Assembly (NCBI RefSeq): GCF_000192575.1
Contig: NZ_GL876935.1
Location: 271,538 to 335,537, forward strand
Direction: 5' to 3'
DNA from: Novosphingobium nitrogenifigens DSM 19370
GTDB taxonomy: Bacteria; Pseudomonadota; Alphaproteobacteria; Sphingomonadales; Sphingomonadaceae
DNA length: 64,000 bases
Shown here: positions 53,755-62,082 of the stretch, one piece after another
Numbering within the stretch: the stretch's first letter is position 1
Layout: every line of letters begins with the position of its first letter
Notes under the pieces: generated by a model
What the model saw: the letters and a program-made list of their open reading frames with translations, nothing else
The model's database searches: none
Told to the model about the DNA's origin: nothing
Made by a program: the position numbers and the translations under genes

Positions 53755-54123
53755 ATGCAGCAAAGTCCGATCAAGCTGGTCAGCGAAAACCCGGAATGGT
53801 CGGGCCATGCCGCGCCTCAGGACCATGGGATGTTCGATTCGATCCTGACGCAATGCCTGTCGGCGGCGCACGATGGTAACCACGATGCCTGCTTCGACCT
53901 CGGCGTCATTTTTTCCACCGGAAGTCACGGCGCGCAAGTCGATCTCATCGAAGCGCACAAATGGTTCAATCTTGCCGCGGTGAGTGGCCATGATCACGCC
54001 ACGCAATGCCGCGCCGATGTGGCCGAAGACATGACCGCGCGCGAAATCGCCGAAGCCCAGCGCCGCGCCCGCGAATGGCTGCGCCTGATGACCGCGCGCC
54101 CAATCGGTCGCAACGTCGCCTGA
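53755..54123 (+). CDS. Small Sel1-like repeat protein
   Basis: The 122-residue protein has a helical-repeat region with FDLGVIFSTGSHGAQVDLIE and AHKWFNLAAVSGHDHATQC, which matches the Sel1 pattern, then a basic helix (EAQRRAREWLRLM). It has no signal peptide. Function unknown; Sel1 repeats act in protein binding. The start MQQSPIKLVS is chosen over longer frames. Confidence 0.7.
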   Translation: MQQSPIKLVSENPEWSGHAAPQDHGMFDSILTQCLSAAHDGNHDACFDLGVIFSTGSHGAQVDLIEAHKWFNLAAVSGHDHATQCRADVAEDMTAREIAEAQRRAREWLRLMTARPIGRNVA

Positions 54124-54127
54124 TCAG

Positions 54128-54234
54128 CTAGAGCGTTTTCGAACCAGATGGAATCATCTGGTGGCTTGGAAAACGCGGCAAAACAAGAATCTAGAGCGGC
54201 CGATCCGATGCAATCGGAACGGATTTCGCTCTAG
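54128..54234. repeat. Palindromic intergenic repeat element
   Basis: The element is bounded by CTAGAGCG (54128) and CGCTCTAG (54227-54234), with a second CTAGAGCG at 54191. Inside are the inverted repeats GCGTTTTC/GAAAACGC around ACCAGATG/CATCTGGT, and CCGAT/ATCGG. It resembles the dispersed CTAGAGCG-type palindromic repeats of alphaproteobacteria (recognised from memory). Its right end supplies the TAG stop of the FemAB-like gene at 54231. Confidence 0.78.
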
Positions 54235-55370
54235 TCGACACTGTCCTTGCGATAGGGCGTATGCTGGCCCAGCAGGAGCTGATCCTGCGCCACGCCGGCC
54301 CGTTCCCGCTCCAGAAAATCGGCAACCGCGCGCCGGAAACCGGGATCGACGATATGGTGAGCCGACCATGTCCGCACCGGTTCATACCCGCGTGCCAGCT
54401 TGTGCTGGCCTTGCGCCCCGGCCTCGACTCGAGCCAGCCCCATGGCAATGGCCGCGTCGATCGCCTGATAATAGCACAGCTCGAAATGCAGGAAGGGCTT
54501 GTCGACGACAGCGCCCCAATAGCGGCCGTAAAGCGTATCGCGGCCGATGAAATTGAGCGCCCCGGCAACCGTCTGGCCGTCGATGAAGGCCAGCACCAGC
54601 AGAATGCGATCGGCCATCCGCTCTCCCATCAGGTCGAACGCGGATCGCGTGAGATAGGGCCGCCCCCATTTGCGCGCGCCGGTATCCTGATAGAATTGCC
54701 AGAACGCATCCCAGTGCTCGGGCCTGATCTCCGCCCCCGTCAGCGCACGAATGACCACGCCTTCCTGCGCGGCGGCGCGCTCCTTGCGCAAGTTCTTGCG
54801 CTTGGCCGACGAAAGAGCGCCGAGGAAGTCTTCGAATCCGGCGTAGTCCCGGTTTTCCCAGTGGAACTGAAGATCCGATCGCAAGAGCCAGCCCGCCTCT
54901 TCGAACAGGGGAACCTGATCGGGGGCGATGAAGGTCGCATGGACCGACGACAGCCCGTGCTGCGCCGCGATCTGCTCGGCCGACGACAGCAGCGCCGGGG
55001 CAAGATCCGGCCGGTCGCCGAGCAACAGGCGCGGGCCGGTTGCGGGCGTAAACGGCACGCTGATCTGCAATTTGGGATAATAGTCCCCGCCCGCCCTTTG
55101 CCATGCATCGGCCCAGGCGTGGTCGAAGACATATTCGCCCTGGCTGTGGGACTTGAGATAGGCGGGCAGCGCTGCCGCCGGACGGCTGCTTTCATCCTCG
55201 ATCACGATCGGTAGCGGCGTCCAGCCGCTGCGTCCGCCGACGCTGCCCGATTCTTCGAGCACAGAGAGGAACGTGTGACCGACGAAGGGATTGTCGGCAC
55301 CTGCCAGCCGATCCCAGTCCTCCGCCGCGATCGAACCGACCGAGGAATGGATCCGCGCTGTCAGGCTCAT
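54231..55370 (-). CDS. FemAB-like acyltransferase (peptidogalycan-family, DUF482)
   Basis: The 379-residue protein belongs to the DUF482/FemAB-like group with a double GNAT fold. It has DNPFVGHTFLSVLEESGSVG at the N-terminus, the core SSAKRKNLRKERAAAQEG, and RYWGAVVDKPFLHFELCYYQ and EAGAQGQHKLARGYEP near the end, which are the family's hallmark blocks. The substrate is not known. Its stop codon lies inside the palindromic repeat. It overlaps the glycerophosphodiesterase gene upstream by 4 bases. Confidence 0.83.
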   Translation of the reverse strand: MSLTARIHSSVGSIAAEDWDRLAGADNPFVGHTFLSVLEESGSVGGRSGWTPLPIVIEDESSRPAAALPAYLKSHSQGEYVFDHAWADAWQRAGGDYYPKLQISVPFTPATGPRLLLGDRPDLAPALLSSAEQIAAQHGLSSVHATFIAPDQVPLFEEAGWLLRSDLQFHWENRDYAGFEDFLGALSSAKRKNLRKERAAAQEGVVIRALTGAEIRPEHWDAFWQFYQDTGARKWGRPYLTRSAFDLMGERMADRILLVLAFIDGQTVAGALNFIGRDTLYGRYWGAVVDKPFLHFELCYYQAIDAAIAMGLARVEAGAQGQHKLARGYEPVRTWSAHHIVDPGFRRAVADFLERERAGVAQDQLLLGQHTPYRKDSVD

Positions 55371-56182
55371 CGGGCAACGGCCTTTCCGCGACGGGCAGGT
55401 TCGACGCCCGCGCCTTCGGTAATCGGCGCATCAGCATGGCGCGCCGCGCGTTCGGCCCGTTCGGGCGTATCGACAGTCCAGGTCAAGAGCGGCATCCCGC
55501 GCCGACGCTGGGCCGGAGCGAAACCGCCCGGCAAGTCATCGATGTCATAGGCCAGGAAATCGGGACGGGCCCGCCACAACGCCAGATGACGTCGCGCCCG
55601 CGCGCCCAGCGTGCGCCACCCCGCCTCGGTCATCACCAGTCCGCGCACGATATGGGGCGCATAGCGATAGAACCATGCCGGAACCCGGGGGTCGAAACTC
55701 ATGATCGCGACCGGCCCGACATAGCCTTCGAGTGCGCGCCGCACGGCAAGGCACAAGGGCGTCGCCCGCGCACCGGGGGCGATTTTCACTTCGATGAGCA
55801 GGGGCACTTGCCCTGCGACCTGTTCGAGCAAGGTGCGCAAGGTCGGGATCGTGTCGGAGCTGCCCCGAAGCACGATCGTCGAAAGAGCAGCAGCATATTC
55901 CTCGGCCAGCGGACCGGTGCGATCGGTCAGGCGATCGAGTGTTTCGTCGTGAAAGACGATCGCCTGTCCGTCGTGGCTGCGCTGAACATCGCACTCGATT
56001 CCCAGCCCCGCCGCGATCGCCGCGGCGAAGGCCGAAGAGCTGTTTTCGACTGCACCGCCGCCATCGCGGGCGTCATGCAACCCACGATGGGCATAGACGG
56101 CCCGCCTCAGCCAGTCGCACCGCCCCGCAAGCGGGGCGGGCGCGAACAGGCGATCAAAGAGGGCGAAGAGCAAATACAGCAT
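55367..56182 (-). CDS. Glycerophosphodiester phosphodiesterase
   Basis: The 271-residue TIM-barrel hydrolase has the catalytic AHRGLHD stretch, ENSSSAFAAAIAAGLGIECDVQ, and FHDETLDRLTDRTG, all typical of the GDPD family. It releases glycerol-3-phosphate from deacylated phospholipids. The first 24 residues form a hydrophobic segment that may be a membrane anchor. It overlaps its neighbours on both sides, so it is part of a coupled run. Confidence 0.87.
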   Translation of the reverse strand: MLYLLFALFDRLFAPAPLAGRCDWLRRAVYAHRGLHDARDGGGAVENSSSAFAAAIAAGLGIECDVQRSHDGQAIVFHDETLDRLTDRTGPLAEEYAAALSTIVLRGSSDTIPTLRTLLEQVAGQVPLLIEVKIAPGARATPLCLAVRRALEGYVGPVAIMSFDPRVPAWFYRYAPHIVRGLVMTEAGWRTLGARARRHLALWRARPDFLAYDIDDLPGGFAPAQRRRGMPLLTWTVDTPERAERAARHADAPITEGAGVEPARRGKAVAR

Positions 56183-56633
56183 CGACTTCCACCGCAGCGC
56201 CGAGCGGCAGCACCGGCACGCCGACGGCACTGCGCGCATGGGTGCCCGCATCGCCGAACGCCTTGACCATCAATTCCGAAACGCCATTGGCGACTTTGGG
56301 CTGATCAGTGAAGTCGGCCGTCGAGCTGACGAAAGCACCGAGCTTGACCACGCGCGCGACCCGGTCGAGCGAACCGACCGCCGCCTTGACCTGTGCCAGC
56401 AGCATGAGACCGCAAGCCTGCGCGGCAGCGTAGCCGTCCTCGACGCTGACGTTTTCACCCAGACGCCCGGTCACCAGCTTGCCGTCGATGAAGGGAAGCT
56501 GCCCCGAAACGTGAAGCAGGCCGCCCGCTTCGACGGTCGGAACATAGGCCGCCACGGGGGCTGCCGCCTTGGGCAGGACGAGACCGGCTTCGGCCAGCTT
56601 GTCAGCGATGGTATCGGTCAGGGTATCAGTCAT
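56154..56633 (-). CDS. RidA-family (YjgF-like) protein
   Basis: The 159-residue protein belongs to the RidA superfamily: GGLLHVSGQLPFIDGKLVTG, VKLGAFVSSTADFTDQPKVA and GTHARSAVGVPVLPLGAAVEVDAVF with the conserved arginine. RidA proteins detoxify reactive enamine/imine intermediates; this longer branch has less certain activity. The start MTDTLTDT is supported by GGAG 6 bases upstream. It overlaps the HAD hydrolase gene upstream by 8 bases. Confidence 0.87.
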   Translation of the reverse strand: MTDTLTDTIADKLAEAGLVLPKAAAPVAAYVPTVEAGGLLHVSGQLPFIDGKLVTGRLGENVSVEDGYAAAQACGLMLLAQVKAAVGSLDRVARVVKLGAFVSSTADFTDQPKVANGVSELMVKAFGDAGTHARSAVGVPVLPLGAAVEVDAVFALRPL

Positions 56634-57255
56634 CGTTGTCTCCATGGATATGCGCCATGACCCAGGGCAAGGCCTGCGCCCATGCGTCGATACGCGCATG
56701 GGCATGCCCGGCCTGGTGAGCGCAAGTGATGTGGGGGGCAAGCAGCGGCTCACCACACAAGTGCAGGCGGCGCACATCCGGCGCCACTTCGAATACCGAG
56801 GCGTGGTGCTGCGGCAGATCGTCGATGAAAATCGCCCGACTGGGACGATATTCATCGAGAATCGCGCGCAGGGCCGGTCCCTTGGGGCCGGTATTGGTGA
56901 AAACGCGGGCATGGATGCCGTGATCGGCAAGCTGGCGCGTGCGCGCGTCGCGACGATCATCGCCCAGATTGGTGAGGATCACGACATCGGCATGGTCGGC
57001 CATGGCATTGATCGCCTCGACCGCGCCCGCGATCGGATGCTGCCGATACATCTCGGTATCGAAGAAGAGGTTGAGCAGGCGCCAGATTTCTGTCGGCTCG
57101 ACCGGGCGTCCGTCGGCATGGCGCATGGCCTTGCCGAAATCGTTGTCCCGCATCGTGAAATCGATGCCGTGGCACTCGGCCAGCCATTCCTTGTACGGTG
57201 CGACCATGTGCAGCAGCACTTCGTCGCAATCGCTGATCACCAGCGGGCGGGTCAT
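56626..57255 (-). CDS. HAD-family hydrolase
   Basis: The 209-residue protein has HAD motif I in the form DCDEVLLH, motif II-like VVILTNLG, a lysine in PKGPAL, and motif IV FIDDLPQHHAS. Members are phosphatases or dehalogenases; the DxDE motif in place of the usual DxDxT is unusual and the substrate is unknown. It overlaps DUF3572 upstream and RidA downstream. Confidence 0.8.
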   Translation of the reverse strand: MTRPLVISDCDEVLLHMVAPYKEWLAECHGIDFTMRDNDFGKAMRHADGRPVEPTEIWRLLNLFFDTEMYRQHPIAGAVEAINAMADHADVVILTNLGDDRRDARTRQLADHGIHARVFTNTGPKGPALRAILDEYRPSRAIFIDDLPQHHASVFEVAPDVRRLHLCGEPLLAPHITCAHQAGHAHARIDAWAQALPWVMAHIHGDNDD

Positions 57256-57587
57256 CTCAGGCTCTCCCAGGCGGCGGCAAGAACGTGGGGCGGAATATCG
57301 AGCGCAGCCGCCGCCGCGACAAGATCCGCTTCATGATTGGCGAGGAATTCGAGGACGGCTCCCTGGATCGCGGCATCCCCCAGCCCGGCCCGCAAGGCAT
57401 CGGGCGTCAAACCCGTCAGGGCCAGGAAACGCGTCGCCCGCGCCTCGTCCCCGAGCACGAAAACGAGCGCGCGCAATGCAATCGCCTGCGGATCGGCGGC
57501 AGGGGAATTTTCGCGGATGATTGCCAGAGCCCTTTCCGGTGAATAGATCGGCAACCGTTGCCCCCATGATGCACCCAACGGATGCAT
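57252..57587 (-). CDS. DUF3572-family protein
   Basis: The 111-residue helical protein has the DUF3572 pattern AIALRALVFVLGDEARATRFL and GAVLEFLANHEADLVAAAAAL. It is unassigned, conserved in alphaproteobacteria, and often lies beside divK as it does here (divergent, 44 bases). It leads the overlapping minus-strand run. The start MHPLGASWG is used in place of a 17-codon longer frame. Confidence 0.75.
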   Translation of the reverse strand: MHPLGASWGQRLPIYSPERALAIIRENSPAADPQAIALRALVFVLGDEARATRFLALTGLTPDALRAGLGDAAIQGAVLEFLANHEADLVAAAAALDIPPHVLAAAWESLR

Positions 57588-57631
57588 GACGGGGTCGGCA
57601 CCGATCCTGCTCACTCCTGTACGGTTGCTCC

Positions 57632-58000
57632 GTGGCAAAAAGAATTCTGGTTGTCGAGGACAACGACCTTAACCGCAAACTCTTCGGTGACCTTCTGGTG
57701 GCCAAGGGATTCGATGTCGAAACACTGGCCGACGGGCACGCGGTGATCGAACGCGCGCGCGATTTCGCCCCAGACCTCGTCATCATGGACATTCAACTGC
57801 CCAATATCTCGGGTCTCGAACTGATCGAGGCGCTCAAGGGCGACGAAACACTGGCGCAGATTCCGGTGCTGGCCGTCACGGCCTATGCGGGCAAGGGCGA
57901 CGAGGAACGCATCCGCGAAGCCGGTGCGGAAGGGTACCTGGCCAAGCCGGTCTCGATCACGCCGTTCCTGCTGGCCGTGGGCAAGCTGCTTCCCGCCTGA
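57632..58000 (+). CDS. divK: Single-domain response regulator DivK
   Basis: DivK is a cell-cycle and polarity regulator of alphaproteobacteria that signals through the histidine kinases DivJ and PleC. The 122-residue protein is a lone receiver domain with the acidic pair VVEDN, the phosphorylation site D53 in VIMDIQLPNISG, and the conserved lysine in YLAKPVSI. It has no output domain. Translation starts at a GTG (57632). Confidence 0.93.
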   Translation: MAKRILVVEDNDLNRKLFGDLLVAKGFDVETLADGHAVIERARDFAPDLVIMDIQLPNISGLELIEALKGDETLAQIPVLAVTAYAGKGDEERIREAGAEGYLAKPVSITPFLLAVGKLLPA

Positions 58001-58030
58001 TTTTCACGGCACCGGAACGTCACGGGCCCG

Positions 58031-59158
58031 TCATTGGGCAGGCGGCGCAAGGTCGGGCAGCACATCGTCGAGCGCGGCCCGGTCGGCCGCTTCCCCACCC
58101 ATGTCCGCTCCGGCATTGGCAACGACAAGCGCGCCCGTCCCGCGTTCGGGAAACAGAACGGCAATCGCGTACCAGCTCGTGTCCGACCCGGCGTGGACCA
58201 GCACCGGCCCCGCCCGCCCGGCATATTTGCGGGCGACTTCCCACCCCATGCCGTATCCGCAGCCTTCGCGCGCCACCTGCAGGCGGCGATACCCGGCGCG
58301 GGACAAGAGGCGCCCCTGCCCGCGCGCGCCGTCGAGTTGATCGAGGCAGAACCGCGCCCAGTCCTCAAGACTGAGCACGAGATTCCCCGCAGGCGCGAAA
58401 AAGAGCGGATTGCCTTCAAGCGCCCCGGTCGCATGGCCGTGGCGGTGCCCCTGCACTTCGCCCGGGACAGTCGTGCCGAACCGGACCCGGTCAATGCCGA
58501 GCGGCGCAAAGACCTCGTCGGTCATGAGATCCTCATAGGATCGTCCGCTCGCCCGCTCGGCCATCGCTACAGCAAGAAGATAACCGGTGTTGCTGTAGGC
58601 AAAGGCTCCGAGAGGGCCGACGGGGCGATCCTGCATGGCGCGGGCGACATAGGACAGCCGCTTTTGCGTCAGGCTTCCGGGTCCGGAATCGCTGAAAAAC
58701 ACCGCGCGCGCGCCCGGATCCACCAGATCGTGCGGCAATCCGCTGCGGTGGCCGAGCAAGTCGGCAAGGCTGGCCCGGCGATATTGCGGCAGGCTGGTCG
58801 CCGCCAGTTCGGGCAGCACGCGATCGACGCGATCGTCCCAGTGGAGAACGCCGCGCTCGACCAGCCGGGCAATCATCGTCGCGGTCATCGCCTTGGCATC
58901 CGAACCGATGTGCCAGAGATCGTCCGCCCGCACCGGATCGTCCCCATCGATCCGCCGCACCCCGCGCACGGCGAGCGCGGCGACATGCCTCTCGCGCAAG
59001 ACCGCAAGCCCCATCGCTGGAACCGCCCGCCCCGCCATCGCTCTTTCGAGCACGCCGCCCGGGTCCTGCGCCCGCGCAGCCACGACCGGCATGACGAGCG
59101 CCGCGACAACCGCGATCGCGCGCCATCCAACCTTCGCTCGCATTCCCGGCCGCTTCAT
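58031..59158 (-). CDS. Serine beta-lactamase-related protein (beta-lactamase/penicillin-binding fold)
   Basis: The 375-residue protein has a signal peptide (VVAALVMPVVAARA) and class C-like motifs. These are the SxxK serine as SDAK in HIGSDAKAMTA, the YxN tyrosine in AYSNTGY, and HAG in VHAGSDTSW. The family covers esterases, D-amino peptidases and true beta-lactamases; this gene gives no direct evidence for resistance. A start at 59176, six codons earlier, is also open. Confidence 0.8.
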   Translation of the reverse strand: MKRPGMRAKVGWRAIAVVAALVMPVVAARAQDPGGVLERAMAGRAVPAMGLAVLRERHVAALAVRGVRRIDGDDPVRADDLWHIGSDAKAMTATMIARLVERGVLHWDDRVDRVLPELAATSLPQYRRASLADLLGHRSGLPHDLVDPGARAVFFSDSGPGSLTQKRLSYVARAMQDRPVGPLGAFAYSNTGYLLAVAMAERASGRSYEDLMTDEVFAPLGIDRVRFGTTVPGEVQGHRHGHATGALEGNPLFFAPAGNLVLSLEDWARFCLDQLDGARGQGRLLSRAGYRRLQVAREGCGYGMGWEVARKYAGRAGPVLVHAGSDTSWYAIAVLFPERGTGALVVANAGADMGGEAADRAALDDVLPDLAPPAQ

Positions 59159-59264
59159 CGTTTCATCCGATGCCATTGCCGCGCGGCACTTGACAAGCGG
59201 GCACTCTGGCCGCTTTTCCGCCGCAATCGTCTGGCAGGGCCATCCTGCCTACCCGGAGAAGCTC

Positions 59265-59504
59265 ATGGATCGCGCCGACACCAGCGCCAGGATTGCAAGT
59301 GTGCTTGCCCCTTTCAACAAAAAGGGCATCACCGTTACCGACGGAACCTCGTTTGCAGGCGACCTTGAATGGGACAGCCTGACCGTGATGGACTTCGTTG
59401 CCGCCATCGAAGACGAATTCGACATCATCATCAGCATGAACCAGCAGGCCGAAATCGAAACCTTCGGACAGCTGGTCGATGCCGTGACCAAGCTCAAGGG
59501 CTGA
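59265..59504 (+). CDS. Acyl carrier protein partner of serine palmitoyltransferase
   Basis: The 79-residue protein is an ACP with the phosphopantetheine site S38 in LEWDSLTVMDFV. It is not the fatty-acid AcpP type; the neighbourhood points to a dedicated ACP that hands the acyl chain to the palmitoyltransferase eight bases downstream. A GGAGA site lies just upstream of the ATG. Confidence 0.88.
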   Translation: MDRADTSARIASVLAPFNKKGITVTDGTSFAGDLEWDSLTVMDFVAAIEDEFDIIISMNQQAEIETFGQLVDAVTKLKG

Positions 59505-59512
59505 ACCCCGCC

Positions 59513-60748
59513 ATGACCGAACCCGCAACGACGCAAGCGCCGGTCGCGTCCGGCGATCTTTTCGACAAGTTCGACGGCATCATCGAAACCCGCCGCGCGC
59601 TGCTCGCGACCGGTGTCGAGGATCCGTTCAACCTGGTCATGGAAAAGGTGCTGTCGCCGACCGTGGCCATGTGCAACGGCCGCGAAACCATCCTGCTCGG
59701 CACCTACAACTACATGGGCATGACGTTCGATCCCGACGTCATCGCGGCAGGCAAGAAGGCGCTCGACGAATTCGGTTCGGGCACGACCGGCAGCCGCGTG
59801 CTCAACGGCACTTACGCCGGGCACCGTGCGGTCGAGGACGCCCTGCGCGACTTTTACGGCATGGAACACGCCATGGTCTTCTCGACCGGGTACCAGGCCA
59901 ATCTCGGCATCATCAGCACGATGGCGGGCAAGGGCGACTATGTCGTGCTCGACATCGACAGCCACGCGTCGATCTGGGACGGGTGCAAGATGGGCGACGC
60001 CGAAGTCGTGCCGTTCAAGCACAACGACATCGACGCGATGGAAAAGCGCCTGCGCCGCATTCCCGAAGGCGCGGGCAAGCTGGTCGTCCTCGAGGGCGTC
60101 TATTCGATGCTCGGCGACATCGCTCCGCTCAAGGAAATGATCGCGATCGCCAAGTCCTATGGTGCGATGGTCCTTGTCGACGAAGCGCACTCGATGGGCT
60201 TCATCGGCCCCAACGGGCGCGGCGTTGCCGAAGACCAGGGCGTTCTGGACCAAGTCGATTTCGTCATCGGCACGTTCTCGAAGTCGGTCGGCACCGTCGG
60301 CGGTTTCTGCGTCTCGAACCACCCCAAGTTCGAGATCCTGCGCCTCGTCTGCCGTCCTTACGTCTTCACCGCCAGCCTGCCGCCGAGCGTGGTCCACACC
60401 GCCGCGACCTCGATCCGCAAGCTGATGCATGCCGGGGACAAGCGCGCCCACCTTTGGGAAAATTCGCGCACGCTCCACGCCGGACTGACCGAGCGCGGGT
60501 TCAAGCTCGGCACCCAGACGCCGCAGAGCGCGATCATTTCGGTGATCATGCCCGATCTCGAACGCGGCGCGGCGATGTGGGAAGCGCTTCTGCACGAAGG
60601 GCTCTATGTGAACCTCGCCCGTCCGCCGGCGACTCCGGCCGGCATGACGCTGCTGCGCTGCTCGCTCTGCGCCGAACATTCCGCAGATCAGGTGCAGACC
60701 ATCATCGGCATGTTCGAACGCGCCGGGAAAGCCACGGGCATCATCTGA
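59513..60748 (+). CDS. spt: Serine palmitoyltransferase
   Basis: This PLP enzyme condenses serine with a long acyl thioester to form 3-ketosphinganine, the first step of sphingolipid synthesis. The 411-residue protein belongs to the alpha-oxoamine synthases. It has YNYMGMTFDPDV, GTTGSRVLNGTYAGH, VDEAHSMGFIG and the PLP lysine in GTFSKSVGTVGGF. It is a soluble homodimeric type like the Sphingomonas paucimobilis enzyme. Presence of this pair is strong evidence for a sphingomonad. Confidence 0.95.
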   Translation: MTEPATTQAPVASGDLFDKFDGIIETRRALLATGVEDPFNLVMEKVLSPTVAMCNGRETILLGTYNYMGMTFDPDVIAAGKKALDEFGSGTTGSRVLNGTYAGHRAVEDALRDFYGMEHAMVFSTGYQANLGIISTMAGKGDYVVLDIDSHASIWDGCKMGDAEVVPFKHNDIDAMEKRLRRIPEGAGKLVVLEGVYSMLGDIAPLKEMIAIAKSYGAMVLVDEAHSMGFIGPNGRGVAEDQGVLDQVDFVIGTFSKSVGTVGGFCVSNHPKFEILRLVCRPYVFTASLPPSVVHTAATSIRKLMHAGDKRAHLWENSRTLHAGLTERGFKLGTQTPQSAIISVIMPDLERGAAMWEALLHEGLYVNLARPPATPAGMTLLRCSLCAEHSADQVQTIIGMFERAGKATGII

Positions 60749-61620
60749 TGCACGCGCGTCGTGCGCAAAGGAACGGGGCGCTGATCGGCGGAATGCTGAT
60801 CGGCGCCCTCGTCGTTTCACCGGCGTTCGCAGCCCAAAGCACGCAAGCGCCGACGCCGGTCCCTGTCGCCACAACGGCCGAAGCCCTGCCGACCGTGGCA
60901 CCGGACGCGGTAAGCGCGATGAGCAGCGCCCCCTGCCCGCCTGGTCGATCCGCATCGGCCGACTGGCCTGCGATGTGCCGCTACCGCGACGCGGACCGCG
61001 CTCTCGGATTTCCACCTCGGGCCATTTTCATCGGCGACTCGATCACCGAATGGTGGCTGACGACGTCGCCAGGCATGTTCGCGGGGGGGATCGTCGATCG
61101 CGGCATCGCCGGGCAGACAAGCCCTCAGATCCTCTTGCGGTTCTATCAGGACGTCGTCCGCCTGCACCCGCGCGTGGTCCACATCATGTGCGGCACCAAC
61201 GACGTGGCGGGCAATACCGGCCCGACCTCACCCGAAGACTATGCCAACGCGATCACGGCCATGGCCGACCTTGCCAAGGCGAACGGTATCGGCGTGGTCA
61301 TCGGCTCGATTCCGCCGGCCTCGGCCTTCAACTGGCGCCCCGGCTACCGTCCCGCCCCCCAGATTGCCGCGCTCAACACCTGGCTCAAGATCTTCGCTCT
61401 CCAGCGAGGGTTCGTCTTTGCCGATTATTACGCGGCCATGGTCGGCCCCGACGGAGGCATGAAACCGGGCCTTTCTGGCGATGGCGTCCATCCCAATGCC
61501 GCCGGATATGCCGTGATGGAACCGATCGCGCACGCCTCGCTCGCGGAAGCGGAACGCCGCCTTGGCGAGGCCAACGCCGTGACGGCGCCCCGACAGATTC
61601 CACCCGAACGCCGCCGCTGA
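60748..61620 (+). CDS. Exported SGNH-family hydrolase
   Basis: The 290-residue protein has a signal peptide (IGGMLIGALVVSPAFAAQ) and the SGNH motifs FIGDSITEWW (block I), DRGIAGQTSPQ (block II), MCGTNDVAG (block III) and GDGVHPNAAG (block V). Such enzymes cleave ester bonds of lipids or glycans. Its ATG overlaps the spt stop by one base (TGATG), so it is coupled to the sphingolipid genes; whether it acts on sphingolipids is not known. Confidence 0.87.
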   Translation: MHARRAQRNGALIGGMLIGALVVSPAFAAQSTQAPTPVPVATTAEALPTVAPDAVSAMSSAPCPPGRSASADWPAMCRYRDADRALGFPPRAIFIGDSITEWWLTTSPGMFAGGIVDRGIAGQTSPQILLRFYQDVVRLHPRVVHIMCGTNDVAGNTGPTSPEDYANAITAMADLAKANGIGVVIGSIPPASAFNWRPGYRPAPQIAALNTWLKIFALQRGFVFADYYAAMVGPDGGMKPGLSGDGVHPNAAGYAVMEPIAHASLAEAERRLGEANAVTAPRQIPPERRR

Positions 61621-61644
61621 TACCGGCACACCGCCCCGGCACGC

Positions 61645-61914
61645 CTAATTGATGGTGATGATCCCGTTGACCGCCCGGTATTCCTGCGGCCCGATCAAGT
61701 GGCGATGGGCAATGCGGATGGAATGAAGCGCCGCCTCGATGTCCCGCCGCCAGTGGTCGAGAAACCGTTCGAGGCGGGGAAAGCGCGGCGCCACATCGTA
61801 TTGCTGGAACGCGAACAACTGCAACAGGCTGGGATGATCGGGCATGTAGTAATGCACTTCGATCGTGGTCAGGCCATAGCCTTCCAGTTGCCGGATGAAA
61901 TCGTGGCTCGCCAT
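61645..61914 (-). CDS. Usg protein
   Basis: The 89-residue protein matches the Usg family first noted near the trpFBA genes of Caulobacter: MASHDFIRQLEGYGLTTIEV, HYYMPDHPSLLQLFAFQQYD and PRLERFLDHWRRDIEAALHS. Its biochemical role is unknown. A strong AAGGAGG site precedes the ATG. No trp genes are adjacent here. Confidence 0.85.
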   Translation of the reverse strand: MASHDFIRQLEGYGLTTIEVHYYMPDHPSLLQLFAFQQYDVAPRFPRLERFLDHWRRDIEAALHSIRIAHRHLIGPQEYRAVNGIITIN

Positions 61915-62082
61915 GCGCTTCCCTCCTTTCGGAACAAGGAACCTGGCCGGGCGATCCGCGATCAGGCCCCAAAAATCCGCAAACAACAAAGACCGCAATA
62001 CCTTGATGCGAGGATCGCATGAAAACGATCCTCGTCAAGAACCTGACTCTTCGTGTTCAAAAAAGAGAAAAGTGAAAGACTT

